From contig CM060947.1 of assembly GCA_030765055.1 (NCBI GenBank), positions 224,741,625 to 224,805,624 of the forward strand: 64,000 bases of DNA, in the 5' to 3' direction. Each line of letters starts with the position of its first letter. Position 1 is the first letter of the stretch. The notes under the pieces are model-generated. The model did no database searches and had not been told where the DNA came from. It was given only the letters and a program-made list of their open reading frames with translations. Origin of the DNA: Mantis religiosa (taxonomy: Eukaryota; Arthropoda; Insecta; Mantodea; Mantidae). A program made the translations under genes and the position numbers. Below are positions 1-12,559 of the stretch, in pieces.

Positions 1-2037
1 TTTTATGAACAGGAAAGTGAACTTCCGACAGTACATAACTTATTAATTATGATACCTAAAAGATCCCTTTTAAAGGGAAAAGGATACACCCGATAGCACA
101 TAAATGGGATATCGATTTCCAAAGGAAAAAAAAAAAAATGGGTCGTTACGCACCGACTGTACGCAGTCCTCCCGCCTTTTCTGACCTATCTAAACCTAGG
201 CAAGTTGCAACTCCATCCCCCAAACAATTGCCAGACAGATAATAAAACGGGCAGAAACACACACGGATACGCACAACTCTTTTTTCCTAAAGTCCATTTT
301 TATGGACTGTTGGTATTTCCGATACAATCTCGGTATTGAAATTTTTGGGTTGAATGAAACACTTCCATTAGTTATCAGTTATATGTCAGCGTTACAGGAA
401 GTTAATGAGAAGTTTGGGAGAAGAGTAACATCAATTAGTTTTTCGAAAATGTTTTTAACTGTTTTTCTTGCTTTAAGAATACGCAATAAAATTAATTTAA
501 TACTTAGTATTTACTTTAACCTTGAGGTCAAAAACTGCAATATTGTAAATATAATTGGCCTTCAGATGAAACTTCTTAAAATATCAACATTGCTCTTAAA
601 TACATTAAGTAGCATTGCTGCAGAATTTTACTCGTGATATTGAACTCGGTTTCTTAATTAATTTTATCTAGATAGAAGTCCCGTTTGAGAAAGCCCAGAA
701 TCCTCTTTCCAAATAAACAGTATGGTTATGCTACAAATTCATAAAATTGTTTCCAAAACGTTTACTTTCACACTGCATTTTAATTATAATTTCAAGATAC
801 TTCCACGTTTATGTTTAAGCTAAATTTGGCAGTGCTACACCAAAGACGACAGGTCCGATTGCACTTGTATGCAAGCACAGAGCAGTGGTTCCAGTCACTT
901 GTTGACGCAAATATAATGGACTGGTTTCCCTAGCAACCTGCAGGACAAACAATGCACTTGCTGTTTACTGAATGTTCTATTTGCAGAGCACCTGTTTACC
1001 CGGACATGCTATTGCGTCCTTTACAGTCTATTTATTTACAATTAATCTCCCACTGTAGATTTTGAGGGGTGCAACAGATCGCTATACAGGAAGGGTGGTT
1101 ATTAAGGGAGAGGCTATTTAATACGAATACCAAGTTACTCCAGAAAGTGTTTGTCTTGGGTTTACAAAGTGTGGTATGTCGCATGGACGTGATTTTTACT
1201 ATAAACCACTTACACCATTACTTATGCTGCTATACCTATATAAACGAGGAAACAGACATGATATTGTGTGAGGGCGAGACCAATATTATGTAAGAAGGCT
1301 TTTCCCCATCATCAAAGCAGATATTCAGAAAACTAAATTCGAAGGCGAACTTTAATTAACAAATATTTAATATTACTATTATATTTAACATTAACACATT
1401 AACAAATATTTGTAGGACAATGTGCATACACACATCACTACGCTTAAACACGCTAAATACACGATGTTCATTTTCATTCGTTAATTCCCGCCCTCCGATT
1501 GGGCAAGAATGACGACATAGTTGACTGATGAGTCTATCTTGAAATCATAGTGCCCTCAACGGAGAAGAAGCGGTAACCTTTGCGGAACAGTAAGCAAACG
1601 GTAACGCTCTGATTGTGGTTGTGCTAATACAACCAGCTTCCCCTGGATATGAACACATAGCACCGCGTCTTCATGGTTCAATGCTACTTTCGTCCGGCAT
1701 TAAAATTGGTGCGACATATAAATATAATTTAAACGGTTGCATAGGGGATTTTATGCAAAGCTATCCAGCATACAGATAAGTTCCTCTGAGCGTAATGTTG
1801 TCAAAAGTGTCCAGGTACCATCAAATTAACATACTTTTGTTTGCAACTTAAACTTCTTAATATAATTATTATGACCTGGCATTTAATTTACTGAAAACAG
1901 TCTTTTGTTCAGTAAGGCGAATTTTGGTAGTGTTTTGTCTGTGTTTATAGTTGTGTTATATCCAATGTTTCATTTGTGGTTTCTTACGTTTTATCAGTAT
2001 ATGATATAAATTTTTGTCATTCTTACGCTTAATTAAA
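1..2037. other. AT-rich non-coding stretch
   Basis: I see no recognisable gene or repeat family here. The open frames are short, AT-rich and have no familiar motif. There is an 11-base A run near 129-139. Confidence 0.5.
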
Positions 2038-2274
2038 ATGTCTATTAATGTTGGTATCCTTATGTCTTTTAAAACCAATAGGTGCATCAAACATTTCCAA
2101 GACACAGGATCAGCTCCTCGCAAAAAGAGAGACTTTGGACGCTATAAAGTGACTGGTCCCAATCTAGAAGCAATAAATGGTGTTATGACAGAACGACCTC
2201 AAGGACACCTTCTAGCAATACTGACAGTGTTTAAGGGGAAGAGACAAAGGAAATATAAGAAAATGGACACATAA
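2038..2274 (+). pseudogene. possible transposase helix-turn-helix remnant
   Basis: A short frame of 78 codons. Its middle (KHFQDTGSAPRKKRDFGRYK, then GPNLEAI and MTERPQ) has the spacing of the linker and second helix-turn-helix found near the N-terminus of insect Tc1/mariner-like transposases, where a 'F..TGS......GRP' stretch is followed by a helix and an 'S/RP.KS' turn. It would bind transposon ends if intact. No catalytic domain follows and no terminal repeats were found around it, so if real it is a scrap. The similarity is from memory of the family pattern; it could be chance. Confidence 0.25.
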
Positions 2275-2277
2275 AAC

Positions 2278-5220
2278 TATGTACTAAAATATTTTCTTCT
2301 TTAGACTTTGATAATTTTCTGGTTTGTAATGAAGTTATATTGTGAGGAAACTGTGGGTGATAGAAAAGAACTGAAATCAAATTGAAATATTTATATTTTA
2401 TGTGACAGGTTTACAATATGCATATATGTCTACTATAACAGAAAAACAGATGTTCATCGTGAAGTAAGTGTCCATTGACTTATCATTTCGTATAATATTC
2501 ATGGTATACTTTAATGGCTGCATAATTAGCTTTGCAGAGCATTGCATTGCAGTATAAAGCTTTTTAGAAAAAGTTATCATATCTACGTACCAGGCGAAAT
2601 AACGCAACTTTATATTACTCGGGCAGACCCACCTCACAAACAGTATATTAGCTGCCGGTAGAGGGAGGCTTCAAAGCTGCTCTCAGCACATCAAATACGA
2701 TCGCAATCCGCGAGGAGAACCGTATATAAATTCACTCCGTCAGCGATACTGTTGATGACGTCACATTTTGCGCGGTAAAATAACAGATAAAAATGAACAC
2801 TATGTGTTTATTATAAATTTTGAGGAACCGTTATGTTATGACATGGGCTCAACACATCATATAATTTTAACAGAAAATTTTCATGTCACAATCTTTAAAC
2901 ATGGAAAAATAAATACCCGGTTTTGTTGCATAAATGGATTTCTGATTTAAATATCCATTCATTTTATGTTTATTATTAATTTGTAGCCATTTAATATATG
3001 CTATGAATGTTTTGCCAGGAAATTGAATTGAATTTAACATCCCAAAATAGACTATTAAGTTAAAATATAGTGAAAATAGTTTTTCAGCACACATCAATAT
3101 GTTCAAGCTTGAAAACAGGTTACTAAGCTAAAACTGAAATAAATGAACATGGTAAACAATATACACTGTACATGCAAGAAACTAAAATACAACTCTATTT
3201 TTAAATTGCAGCAGCACATGTTTGCAGGGCGGTAATGTGTACCGAAAAACAGCGTTTTTGTTCGGAAATGAGAGTTCTGTTTGTTTAGTTTTCTAAACAT
3301 TACAGTTGTGCAGTGTTTATATAACGCTATTGTTATGCAGCTCCTTTCCGAAAAGCAGTTTCGATTCTATACATTACAGAATGCACTTGGTGTGCATAAA
3401 TGTTTTATGCAGTGTGGTAAACCTAATAAAACTTCTCTCTGCAATGCTTACAGAGCTCCTCGAACCACTGTATAATAAATACAGTACTATATGACTACCC
3501 ATGATGTTCGTTTATTGTACTGCCATACTGAATATTGCAATAACATCTTATTCGTTCCTTTTAATTCTAGTACAAGTTAAGCACAGCCGTTTTTACTTTC
3601 TCTTACAGATAATATAAGAAGTATTGTATTTTACCGAAAAAATTATAATTTAATTTTACCGGAAATGAATACTTTAACTCAAACTCTAAAATTGAGTTAA
3701 ATATTAAAGTTGGCAGTTTAGTTTCAATTTGTTAGGCATGCGATACGTAGATTTTAAGGAAAGCAACCTACGCAAAACTAACCTTTATATGAAACATTTT
3801 TGGAAATTGTTTTCTAAAAAAATAGCAGTGACGATTTTGGTTTTAACACTTAATTCGACGGTGTATCCTACAGGATACGTCATTTGTTTTATATTCAAAG
3901 ATGGTCAAGATTCCACATTTTTGCTCTAGTTGGTCTTGTAACTTATAGAATGCTCTTTAGTGCAGGGCTGTGCAGTGTGGTACTATCAGTAGCCGTCACT
4001 AGAAGCTGAAAGCAGCAGCTGTGTACAAAATGGCCGCATGCATGTAGAATGCATGCACTAATAAGGCAAATATTACATAATATTGACACTCAGTTGCAAC
4101 ATATTTGTGCAAAAGGCGCAAGGGATAGTAAACGACGTCGGTGTTCTAAAAGCCCCACGTTGGGGCGATTATTTGTGCATAAGTTGGATAACTGTAAATG
4201 ACGACGATGACTTGTAGATTTTCGCTTTTTGTGTAGATCTTGAAGAATCCTTGTAAATGCATGCGTCGGCGCTCTGAAGCAATCAGTTTTGTCTCTGGCC
4301 TAGTATCGAAGTAAGAATTATTCTTATGCTCTTATGGTAGAAAATAACTTTTCTCTTCTTTAAAAATCTTAGAATTTATTCCCCAAAAACCATTAATGTA
4401 CTTTATCGCAATATTAAACTTTGTATATTAAGTATGACATTATAATACATAAAACAACCTTATTAATTTCATAATAAATCGAATTGCACGATAATTAATT
4501 TCAGTTTAAATGAAAGCCTTTTATAAAATGATTAACACTGCATCATTGCCCTTTACGTTACTGCAGACTTGCAGATCGACACTAAAGAAAACACGTCTTA
4601 ACACGTCGATGATCTTATGCAGAATGACACCAAATTATCTATATATTCTTGAATCTCTGCGCATAAGGTTTCTAGATTACTAGATTACTACTAGCTCTAA
4701 ATTATTTTATCCTATTGGTCCACGACACAACATTACGTAATCACATTATTATAATAATCAATAGATATGCTATTGTGTAAGTTGTCATTCTGTAGCCTAC
4801 ATAGTTTTACAGTCTATTTTATCGAAATCACTTTTTCTAGAACAAGCCAGAACAAATTCCCAAATATTTGAAAATATTTATGTGCTTTATAGTCTATTTA
4901 ATAAATTCCGCAACCATTTAATCATTTAGACAAAAATAATTTATGATTATTGTTATCATTATTACCATTATTATTACCACTATTATTACCATTATTATTT
5001 TCAATTTAGGTGTCTTATTTAAAATTATTTAGAAGATAAACTGCTAAGTCATCCACAAAAAATATCATGATTCAAACAATTTAAAAGTGTCTGTATTTCA
5101 TGCAATTATGTGACTTAGTTACACAAAATGATTAACATATATATTAATAAATTAAATTAAATACTACAAGGAATACAACTGCTCAATATTACTGTCCTTC
5201 AGCGAAAAAAACAACACAAC
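2278..5220. other. AT-rich non-coding stretch with small motifs
   Basis: No gene seen. It holds a TATATAAA at 2723-2730 with a perfect CRE palindrome TGACGTCA at 2756-2763, a short GCCCCA/TGGGGC hairpin near 4152, a GCATGCAT/ATGCATGC inverted pair near 4033, and a degenerate ATT-rich run at about 4944-5000. None is enough to call a promoter. Confidence 0.4.
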
Positions 5221-5241
5221 AACAACAGGTCAAGGGGAGGA

Positions 5242-5647
5242 ATGATGTTAGCCCTTGTACCATTTCCAAGGGCTGATTCAGAAGAGGACGAAAGCTACCC
5301 TAGAGTTGAAATTTCAATTCATTTGAGGGAATATGAAGATCCACAAATACAATCAAACTTTATAGTTGAAAATGAAGTTGATGATATCCAAGCTGGAGAG
5401 CTAAATTCCACTAAAGATGAGTCTCATTGCGTTTCTGTTGCTCAAGATTTGGAAAATGGTGATAAAATACAAAATGGAACTCATGTCAGCAGAACTCCGA
5501 TTACCAAAACAAAAGATTAAGGCACATATTCAACCAAAAGCAAGTCAAGAAATAAAGCTGGATGAAGATGCACATTTCACTGTTCATGATAAAACAAGCG
5601 ATGCAAGCACTTCTAGAAAGGACAGACACAGTGTTTTTCACAGTTAG
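5242..5647 (+). CDS. candidate 3'-terminal exon or retro-pseudogene
   Basis: Two overlapping frames together look coding. The first (5242-5520, 92 codons) is acidic and serine/asparagine rich (SEEDESYPRVEISIHLREYE). The second, one frame over, carries on from about 5500 with a similar polar composition (ASQEIKLDEDAHFTVHDK) and stops at 5645-5647. A single frameshift near 5505 would join them. An acceptor-like CAACAACAG lies just before, at about 5220-5228, and an AATAAA polyadenylation signal lies at 5836-5841, about 190 bases after the stop, as in a terminal exon. I do not recognise the protein family. It may equally be a processed pseudogene or part of an unknown transposon. Confidence 0.3.
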
Positions 5648-5835
5648 TGAAACATAGGATTATGTTTCACTAAAACAACTGTCTTTGGCCTTTTCATACG
5701 AAATCATAATGTAACATGTTAACAGTTACTTATTTGCATAGTTCTTGGCAATGGATCTCATAGGACACAAGTCAAAATTATCAGTAGAACTTTTGCAATT
5801 TGTATTTTTGTTATTAATATGTTTTCTTTGCACAA

Positions 5836-5841
5836 AATAAA
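5836..5841 (+). promoter_or_regulatory. AATAAA polyadenylation signal
   Basis: Canonical hexamer about 190 bases after the stop of the candidate exon. Such hexamers are common in AT-rich DNA, so the link is only suggestive. Confidence 0.25.
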
Positions 5842-5849
5842 GGAAATTT

Positions 5850-7195
5850 CAAGCACATACTATTTTTTAATATTTCCCAAATTTTTGCCAATTTAAGTGT
5901 TAAGCTCTCTGCATGACTAATAAAATATATACCCTGAATTTACTGGAACAGTACCCTGAATGAGCGTTGTAAAAATAGTAAACTGTAAAAACATATTTTG
6001 TTTTAAATACTTATACATCTAAATATCTATGTTTATATTATTTTATAACAAATACATTATATATTAAGTATATATGCAACCTAATTCCGTAGGCGACGGT
6101 GGAATGGGGGACGAAGATGTATTCGTAGTGATGATGTTCTCGTTGTGGCGTCATTTGTAGCTCCGGTTTGCGCAAGATGTTCTCTTGATCGTGGTCTCGG
6201 ATACTTGGATTGTGGAACTCAGTGTTAAGGAAATAAAAAAATGGCAAGCTTTCCTTTAATTTAAATTCGAAACTAAATTTAAATAAAATTTGTATTTTGA
6301 ATCACTATATTCACACAATTTACAATAATACTTTTCCTACGTGAGGAATATACAAACGCTGTGCAAATTCTCTCACGACATAAAAGACATTAGTTTTCAG
6401 ATATCTAACTTGCACTACACCCAAGCTTGTACTCACGTTGATGAATAATTATAACTGTTCTAAATCTCAGGTTCAGAACTTGCTCTTTGCATTAACATGC
6501 GATGTTTAGCACACACGTCTCCTCGCTTTTCGATCATGACACCAAAGACGCTATCTTGTCCTCTTCATTTATTGGCTTTTCCCTTATCACCATGGTAACT
6601 AATTATTATAGTCTACATCAGTTTTTCCTGTGGTCAATTCATTAATTTTGAATTACATAATTTACAGGTTTTCCAAATATAAAATACAAAACATTATTTT
6701 ATTTTATAATTTTATCTTACCATTTAATTTATCATATTTACCATTTATCTACATTGGATATTAACATTCATCTTTACCTGTTTGTGACCGACTCTATTCA
6801 GTGATGGCCACCTATAACTCAAACCAATTCAAAACAAAACTCTCATCATTTTAAACATATCAATATTAATCATACATAAATGAATTTAACATAGTTTTGG
6901 CACTTAGCGTTAATATCTGTATCATATAATAATATGATATGTTATATTATATTTAGTTTAAATGTATGTTTTTGTGGCATTAACACTTTTCCAGGTATCT
7001 CATTTTATATTTTCAAATGGTTAAGAATTTCTTAAGTATAAAGTGGTATTCTGTTTGATCAGGCGAGGGATTTGGCCAACCAAGACCATTTAGCTAACAC
7101 GATGTTCAATTTTATGCCTGGTTTCTGGATTAGTTATAGTAAGCCTTGCTTCCTTTCTTCCTTTCTTCTTTCCCTCCTTCATACCGATGAACTTA
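5850..7195. other. AT-rich non-coding stretch
   Basis: No gene or repeat family recognised. Confidence 0.5.
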
Positions 7196-7199
7196 CTCG

Positions 7200-7330
7200 T
7201 TAATGGTGAATGAACGAAATTGTTGAAATAATGCTCTAGTCACCCGACATTCGCCCTCTTAAGACAAGAGAAAACCCTGGAAAAACCTTACCGAGCTAAC
7301 TCGATGCAGGCGAGTTTGGTATTCAGGATC
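7200..7330 (-). mobile_element. SINE family C, degraded fragment
   Basis: On the minus strand it reads as the middle of family C: the segment 'gagttagctcggtaaggttt' with the downstream 'cttaagaggg' and 'cgaatgtcgggtgac'. This matches the body of the better copies at 24429, 29295 and 54641. The tRNA-like head is not recognisable here. Confidence 0.55.
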
Positions 7331-7604
7331 ACTTGAATGAGAAAGACGCGCTTACCTCCACAGCAGTAAAGTAGGCTTCATTTGTCTACATAGAATGGGA
7401 ATACAGTTTCCAAGGAATCATTTTAGCGGCCAACTTTCAAAATATTTAGCTTTCGCTTTAGCTTAATGTATCGTTTTCATTGACATGTAAATGAAAAATT
7501 AAGCTTTATCTGTATTAAGAAATGAATGTAGTTTGTATAACAGTGCAGTTAGTGTGTAGAAGTAGACTGGTTAGAAGTATAAGAACTAATGGAAAGTATA
7601 GCCA

Positions 7605-8945
7605 AACGTAGAAATAGAAAAGCCTGCGGAATAGATTATATTAATTTAGAATTAATTAGATATGTTCCTAAAGAATTACATGACAGATTACTGTATCTAT
7701 ATAACAAGTGTTGGGAAACAAAGAAATACCGCAGGCATGGAAGATAGCTAAAGTGATATAAATATTTAAGAAAGGGTAAAGAACAAGACCTGAAAATTAT
7801 AGAAGGATTAGTTTCTTGTGTGCTGCCTACAAAATATATGCCAAAATAATAAGTACTTGGTTAATCAAAATAACAGATGCAATACTCCTAGAAGAACAAA
7901 CTGGTGTTAGAAAAGGAAGAAGCACCATTGACAATGTTTTACTGTCAACAAATAATAGAAAAACGACGAGAACAAAATTTAGAGACGCACTTACTATTTA
8001 TTGACTATTATAAAGCTTTTGACAAAGTATCACGAATGATACTGTGGAAAATTTTAAATAATAGAGGCATACCTTTACAACTAATTGAAGTTATAAAATG
8101 TATGTACATTGACACAAAAATAAAAATAAATAAAAGAGTAATAATTAATTGTGGCGTAAGACAATGTTGTCCTTCATCAACCACACTTTTTAATTTGTAT
8201 GTTGACGAAATAGTAAGGATTTGGTCGAATAAAGTCAATGGAGGCATTAATGTATCAGGAGCTAAATTGAAAACTATATTGTATGATCAAATAATAATGG
8301 CTACAAATGAAGATGACCTGCAGAAAATGCTGTATAGTCTAGATAAAATTGCTATAGAATATGGAATGAAAATATCAGCAAATAAATAAAAAGCCATGGC
8401 ATTTAAAGGAATTAATCCCGTAAGATCAAAAATATTGTTAGATAACATAACAATTGAGCAGAAATCACACTTTAAGTGTTTAGGAGTAATGTCTCATACC
8501 AAGGGGAAGCTGATATAATAGAGAAAATAAGTAAATTTAACTATATAACAGTGACAATAAAAAGAAAATTAAAAAATAAAGCAGGAAAGGACTCTATAAT
8601 AAAACTATACAAAACAATGGCAATATCAACTCTGATCTATGGATCAGAAACATGGACACTAACAAAAAGAAATAGTACGAGAATACAGTCATCAGAAATG
8701 AAATTCATAAGAGCAATAGCTGGATATACCAAAATTGATAAAAAACGTAGTCAGGATATTAGGACAGAATTAAAAGTAGAAGAAATAAACCATACTATTG
8801 AAAGAAATAGAAAGAACATGTTCAGAGGATGAATAATAACAGAATACCAAAAATAGCCTTAAACTATAAACTTATAGGAAGAAGAAACCAGGGAAGACCG
8901 AAAAAAGATGGGCAGACCAATTTGGAGCCGAAACGGGTTAAACAA
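7605..8945 (+). mobile_element. RTE-like LINE, 5'-truncated and decayed reverse transcriptase
   Basis: Remnant of a non-LTR retrotransposon. In order it shows: the RT N-terminal region (GIDYINLELIRYVPKELHD) at about 7625-7690; AYKIYAKII and EEQTGVRKGRSTIDN at 7820-7930; RT motif A as FIDYYKAFDKV at about 8002-8032; GVRQCCPSSTTLFNLY in place of the usual GVRQGCPLSP at about 8155-8200; the catalytic box region at about 8272-8300; then the thumb and C-terminal parts (LIYGSETWTLTKR at about 8634, and GRRNQGRPKK at 8876-8905). The reading is broken by stops and frameshifts near 7750, 8000, 8388, 8490 and 8830. The catalytic box reads LYDQIIMA where LYADDQIIMA is expected, so two residues including a catalytic Asp are lost. 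No endonuclease domain lies upstream, so it is 5'-truncated. Clade call (RTE-like) is from memory of insect elements. Confidence 0.85.
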
Positions 8946-9059
8946 TCCAAAGCCGTGAGGTAGAAATGAAATACATAAAACATAGTTGGCTAATTGTTCG
9001 GTAGAATATGTATTAATGTTATAATTACAATGTAACTTCCTCCCCTCCACCGTGGTCTT

Positions 9060-9590
9060 GCGCTCAAAGGAAAGGCAGGCGCGAGTTCACTCATGTTTTC
9101 GTACCTATCGGACAGCTCAAGTTCACGTCAGGCAAGATAAATGTTATCCAGTAAGACTGCCAGGAAGGGTCAAGATCTCAGTGGTTTAGATTATACAGCT
9201 GTCTGGTCCAGGTGGAATAACGTGTACTCAAGGTCATATGCTCTGTGTCGACACAGCAGCAAATTAAAGTAAAAATGCACTCGTCATGCTACAAAGCGAT
9301 CCTGATGCATTTACTCACTACACTAGGCTTATCCTCTCTTACTGTCAGGTCTTCTTAAGGTATCACACCTTACTGATGTCAAGTACGTCAAGTTCTACAT
9401 TGAAAAAGAATCTCAAATTATGTGCGTGGATACATTGTATAGTCACGGCACGTAGATCTCGAAAACGATGTGATGCGACTGACAGCCCGCGGCTCCTACG
9501 TAACTGCTACACAAATCTCGCTGCACAGTAGTGGGACCCGACACATTGCTTCTCACCAATAAAATGTTAATGATGTAACAAAATACAAAT
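9060..9590. other. non-coding stretch
   Basis: Nothing recognised between the LINE remnant and the SINE at 9598. Confidence 0.5.
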
Positions 9591-9597
9591 AGTTGGT

Positions 9598-9868
9598 TGA
9601 CACCGTAGCTCACTCGGTAGAGTACCCGCTTGCCATGCTGGGGGTCCCAGGTTTGATTCCCGACTGGGTTTGGCGATTTTTCTCCAACCAAGATGATAAC
9701 CCATTTTCCCCAGAGTCGGCAAGTATGAATGAGAGTCTGAATGTGTGCGTGATCTAATGATACAACCCAAAGATCACGAATTAACACCATCGATATGTTC
9801 CAAAGGAGAACGGCCACCGATATGACCAATGCAGTTAAAGGCGGGGTAATGAAAAAAAAAAAAAAATT
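9598..9868 (+). mobile_element. SINE family B (tRNA-derived), near complete
   Basis: Begins with a tRNA-like head with A box TAGCTCACTCGG and B box GGTTTGATTCC, followed by a family-specific body (agtcggcaagtatgaatgag, gtgtgcgtgatctaatgat, atgttccaaaggagaac) and a 14-base A tail at about 9851-9866. The flanks share an approximate duplication: 'aaaatacaaat' before and 'aaaattacaaat' after. A second copy of the family lies at 62098-62323 on the minus strand. Transcribed by Pol III and mobilised by a partner LINE, as known for SINEs. It is not a tRNA gene because the cloverleaf is imperfect. Confidence 0.85.
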
Positions 9869-10059
9869 ACAAATCTATGCACCAAAATTTTTTGAAAGCG
9901 CGCTCTTTAATTATTAGTTACTAGGTGTCCTCTTCTTAAGTTTGCTCAGAGGCGTCCTTGCAGGCTTGAGTTCTTATACGAGCTGTAAAATTAGACACGC
10001 GATCATCGGTTTTACTTCTGGGGAAGCCGTGTTAAGGCTTCTTACACATGAAAAAACAT

Positions 10060-10186
<127 letters not shown>

Positions 10187-10325
10187 TGAACCTTCGAACT
10201 CGTGAATCAGAGGTAAAATGTTACCCCTAAACAACGGAGGACAACTTACCTATCAGTATGTGTGCATAGTTTGATTCACTGTAGGAGGTACACCATGAAA
10301 TGTTCAAATTAAGATCAAAGTGTAA

Positions 10326-10387
10326 TAATGATGATGATGATGATGATGAAAATTATGATGATGAAAATAATAATGATGATGAAAATA

Positions 10388-10443
<56 letters not shown>
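10326..10443 (+). repeat. (GAT)n microsatellite with GAAAAT interruptions
   Basis: GAT trinucleotides, interrupted by GAAAATTAT/GAAAATAAT spacers in the first half and pure from about 10388 to 10442. It lies directly against the tail side of a minus-strand SINE (10490-10793), so it may have grown from that SINE's 3' tail. Confidence 0.95.
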
Positions 10444-10489
10444 AGTGCATGAACCATAAGTTGGTTAACAACACGCCCCACATGGCCAC

Positions 10490-10793
10490 CTTGACCTTCG
10501 GGGTAACCTCGTCCCACCAGGTGATGAACGAACCCGTTTCTCAGATGGAGGCTTCCAGAGAACGGTGTCCATTACATCCAATGATAGGGTGATAGTCAAG
10601 ATGAGGGTGAGGTGAGAGGACTTACAGCTTATACCGCGGACTTCGAAACACGTTGAGCATAGGGGACACTTCACATGTACTAGACAGATGTGGAGGCGTG
10701 GATAGGGCCGACTTCAAATCACCAACCCTAGAGCCAAGAATCAAACTCGGGACCCTTAGCCGCGAACGAACGCACTGCGCTACCCCGGCGCCC
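10490..10793 (-). mobile_element. SINE family F (tRNA-derived)
   Basis: On the minus strand the head starts 'gggcgccggggtagcgcagt' (A-box-like GTAGCGCAGTG) and holds B box GAGTTTGATTC, then 'ggctctagggttggtgattt' and a body of about 200 bases. The tail end of the body toward 10490 is set by eye and uncertain. Only copy in the window. Confidence 0.6.
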
Positions 10794-10799
10794 AGAACA

Positions 10800-11404
10800 G
10801 TAAGTTATATGGATAAACCTGATTCTTGTAGCGTCTGTTCATTGTTTTTTTGATATAACAGCTAAATGTTTTTAAATCACTAATCAATGTACACTTGCAT
10901 TCATATGCAATCAGTATAACTAATACATATGCCGTTTATAAGTAAACAGTATATTATGCGACACTAATTTATTTAGAGGCACCCAAAGGACCACCCTGAA
11001 TCATTTAATTTCTCAGTGATTCTATTAAGAAAGGGAAATTTTCATACGTCAGTTCGGGGCCTTCTACTCTTAAGTTTAAGCAAATTAATATAAATAATTT
11101 GAAATCGTGTCTCGCAGCGTATATTGAACCTTAGCGTCTATTGGAGTGTTCACATTATTGAGCGATTGAGTGAAATGAGCTGGCTGTAAGCAAGCTTTAC
11201 TGTGTAATATGATATAATTCAGCCCTTTATAACATATATAGACATGCAAAAAGGTTATAAAATATGCGGGTGTGAAGTTCATTATACAATCTCATAAAAC
11301 AAAGAAAAAATAAAAACATTTACTACACTTCATCTTAAAAGTTTTCGAGAGGTTTTGGGCAAAACGCTCGCTTCTTATCGCGGCAACCATTATGTCTTCT
11401 AAGA
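10800..11404. other. AT-rich non-coding stretch
   Basis: Nothing recognised. Confidence 0.5.
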
Positions 11405-11620
11405 AATGAAATATGTAGTGCTTAACGCCCACTTTTACTACATACGACACAGCGTGCAGAGACACTGGTGATACACGAGATAAATATGGAGCAGTGGTGG
11501 TATGAGATGGTGGCAGAAACCGGTGATCCCGGAGAAAACCCGCCCTAGCGGCGTGTTGGCCCCCACAAATCTCTCTTGGAGAGAGTCCAGCGGTCTAACC
11601 ACTCAGCCACGACGCGGCCC
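11405..11620 (-). mobile_element. SINE family A, degraded copy
   Basis: Minus-strand copy of family A: head 'gggccgcgtcgtggctgagt' with A box TGGCTGAGTGG and 'gttagaccgct', then a deletion that removes the B box (the copy runs from the A-box side into 'ctctccaagagagatttgtg'), then the normal body and the 3' end 'cactacatatttcatttc'. Loss of the B box means this copy should be dead for Pol III. Confidence 0.8.
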
Positions 11621-12335
11621 ATTTCACCTAAGGGAAAACTATGAAGGATGGTGGTGCACAAAACGAAGTATGATGCTTAATTTTTTCTTCAGTTTTCTTG
11701 CCATTCATTCAACCCACTGTTCTATCGCATATTCTCAAAACCACTTCATCATCTACTACCTCTTGTTTATATCAGCTTCGGGGTTATCGACCATCCTGGG
11801 TAGCTTTACTACTAGACAGGCACTCACTTGTAACGTCATATTTTAAGCTTCATATTGTAATCAAGTAATTCGGGAGACAAAGTCTTTCTTCTGTGTCAGT
11901 TGTACTAATTTTTTACACACTATTTTATGAAATGTGTTGCAATAACATCATTTCTAGCATCCATCAAAACAATAGTCATCATGCTAATTTACAGTAAAAT
12001 CTGCATTATCTGCAACTCGTCTCAGTAACCGCTTTTGGGGGAATGATGTTCTCTCTGTAGGCGATAAAATTAACCTGTTCAGCAACAGAAATCTGTGTCA
12101 CAAAGCTTTCTTTCAGAACATGACAATAAGTGCTACGAAATAAATATGAGATAAACCCATCAAGATTTCTTCTAATACATCAGTTGTGTATTACCAAAGT
12201 GATTCTGCTACCAGACAGTAGTGACTATAATCTGCTGCGTGTGCCTAGCAATGGGCAAAGCGGGCAAAGGCCTGCAAACCCGACAGCCGGCCTCACGCCG
12301 ACATACGCAAGGCAAAGGTGAACGATCATTCAACC
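11621..12335. other. non-coding stretch
   Basis: Nothing recognised, apart from a moderately GC-rich piece at 12238-12320 of unknown origin that leads into the next repeat. Confidence 0.45.
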
Positions 12336-12510
12336 AATACTGCAATGTGGTCAGCATTTCGACTCCCGCCCCAGCCGGAATGTTGGTCACGATTCGCTAC
12401 CTATTGCAGTTCCTCAATTTCTTCACGATGCTGAGGGCTCCGGTCTTATGCTCGGGACTAAAAATCCTCACAGGTGGAATCGAAACCGGGTGCACCAAAG
12501 CACAAAGCTC
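12336..12510 (-). mobile_element. dispersed repeat I (SINE-like), copy 1
   Basis: Shares several blocks in the same order with 38845-39005: 'tggtcagcat.tcg.actccc', 'tcctcaat.tc.tca.gatgctgag' and '.caccggtc.tat.c.cg..act.aaaatcc'. On the minus strand it has the layout of an insect SINE, with 'ggtttcgattcc' near 12475 resembling a B box. Coordinates are limits of the visible match. Confidence 0.5.
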
Positions 12511-12559
12511 TGGCTTACTACGCCAGGACTTAACTGGGGTGTACGTAAGAATATGTTAA

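Noticed and set aside
1530..1560. Hammerhead ribozyme core (CTGATGAG ... GAAA)
   Set aside because: The two core motifs are present but the stem II pairing between them is weak and stems I and III do not form convincingly.
4945..5000. ATT-rich run as a microsatellite, likewise 32677-32745
   Set aside because: Too degenerate to call a defined repeat; mentioned only within the gap entries.
9598..9675. A functional tRNA gene at the head of SINE B (also 62250-62323)
   Set aside because: A and B boxes are present but the stems have mismatches and the sequence continues into the SINE body and tail.
10304..10489. Poly-His frame on the minus strand
   Set aside because: Translation of the (GAT)n microsatellite.
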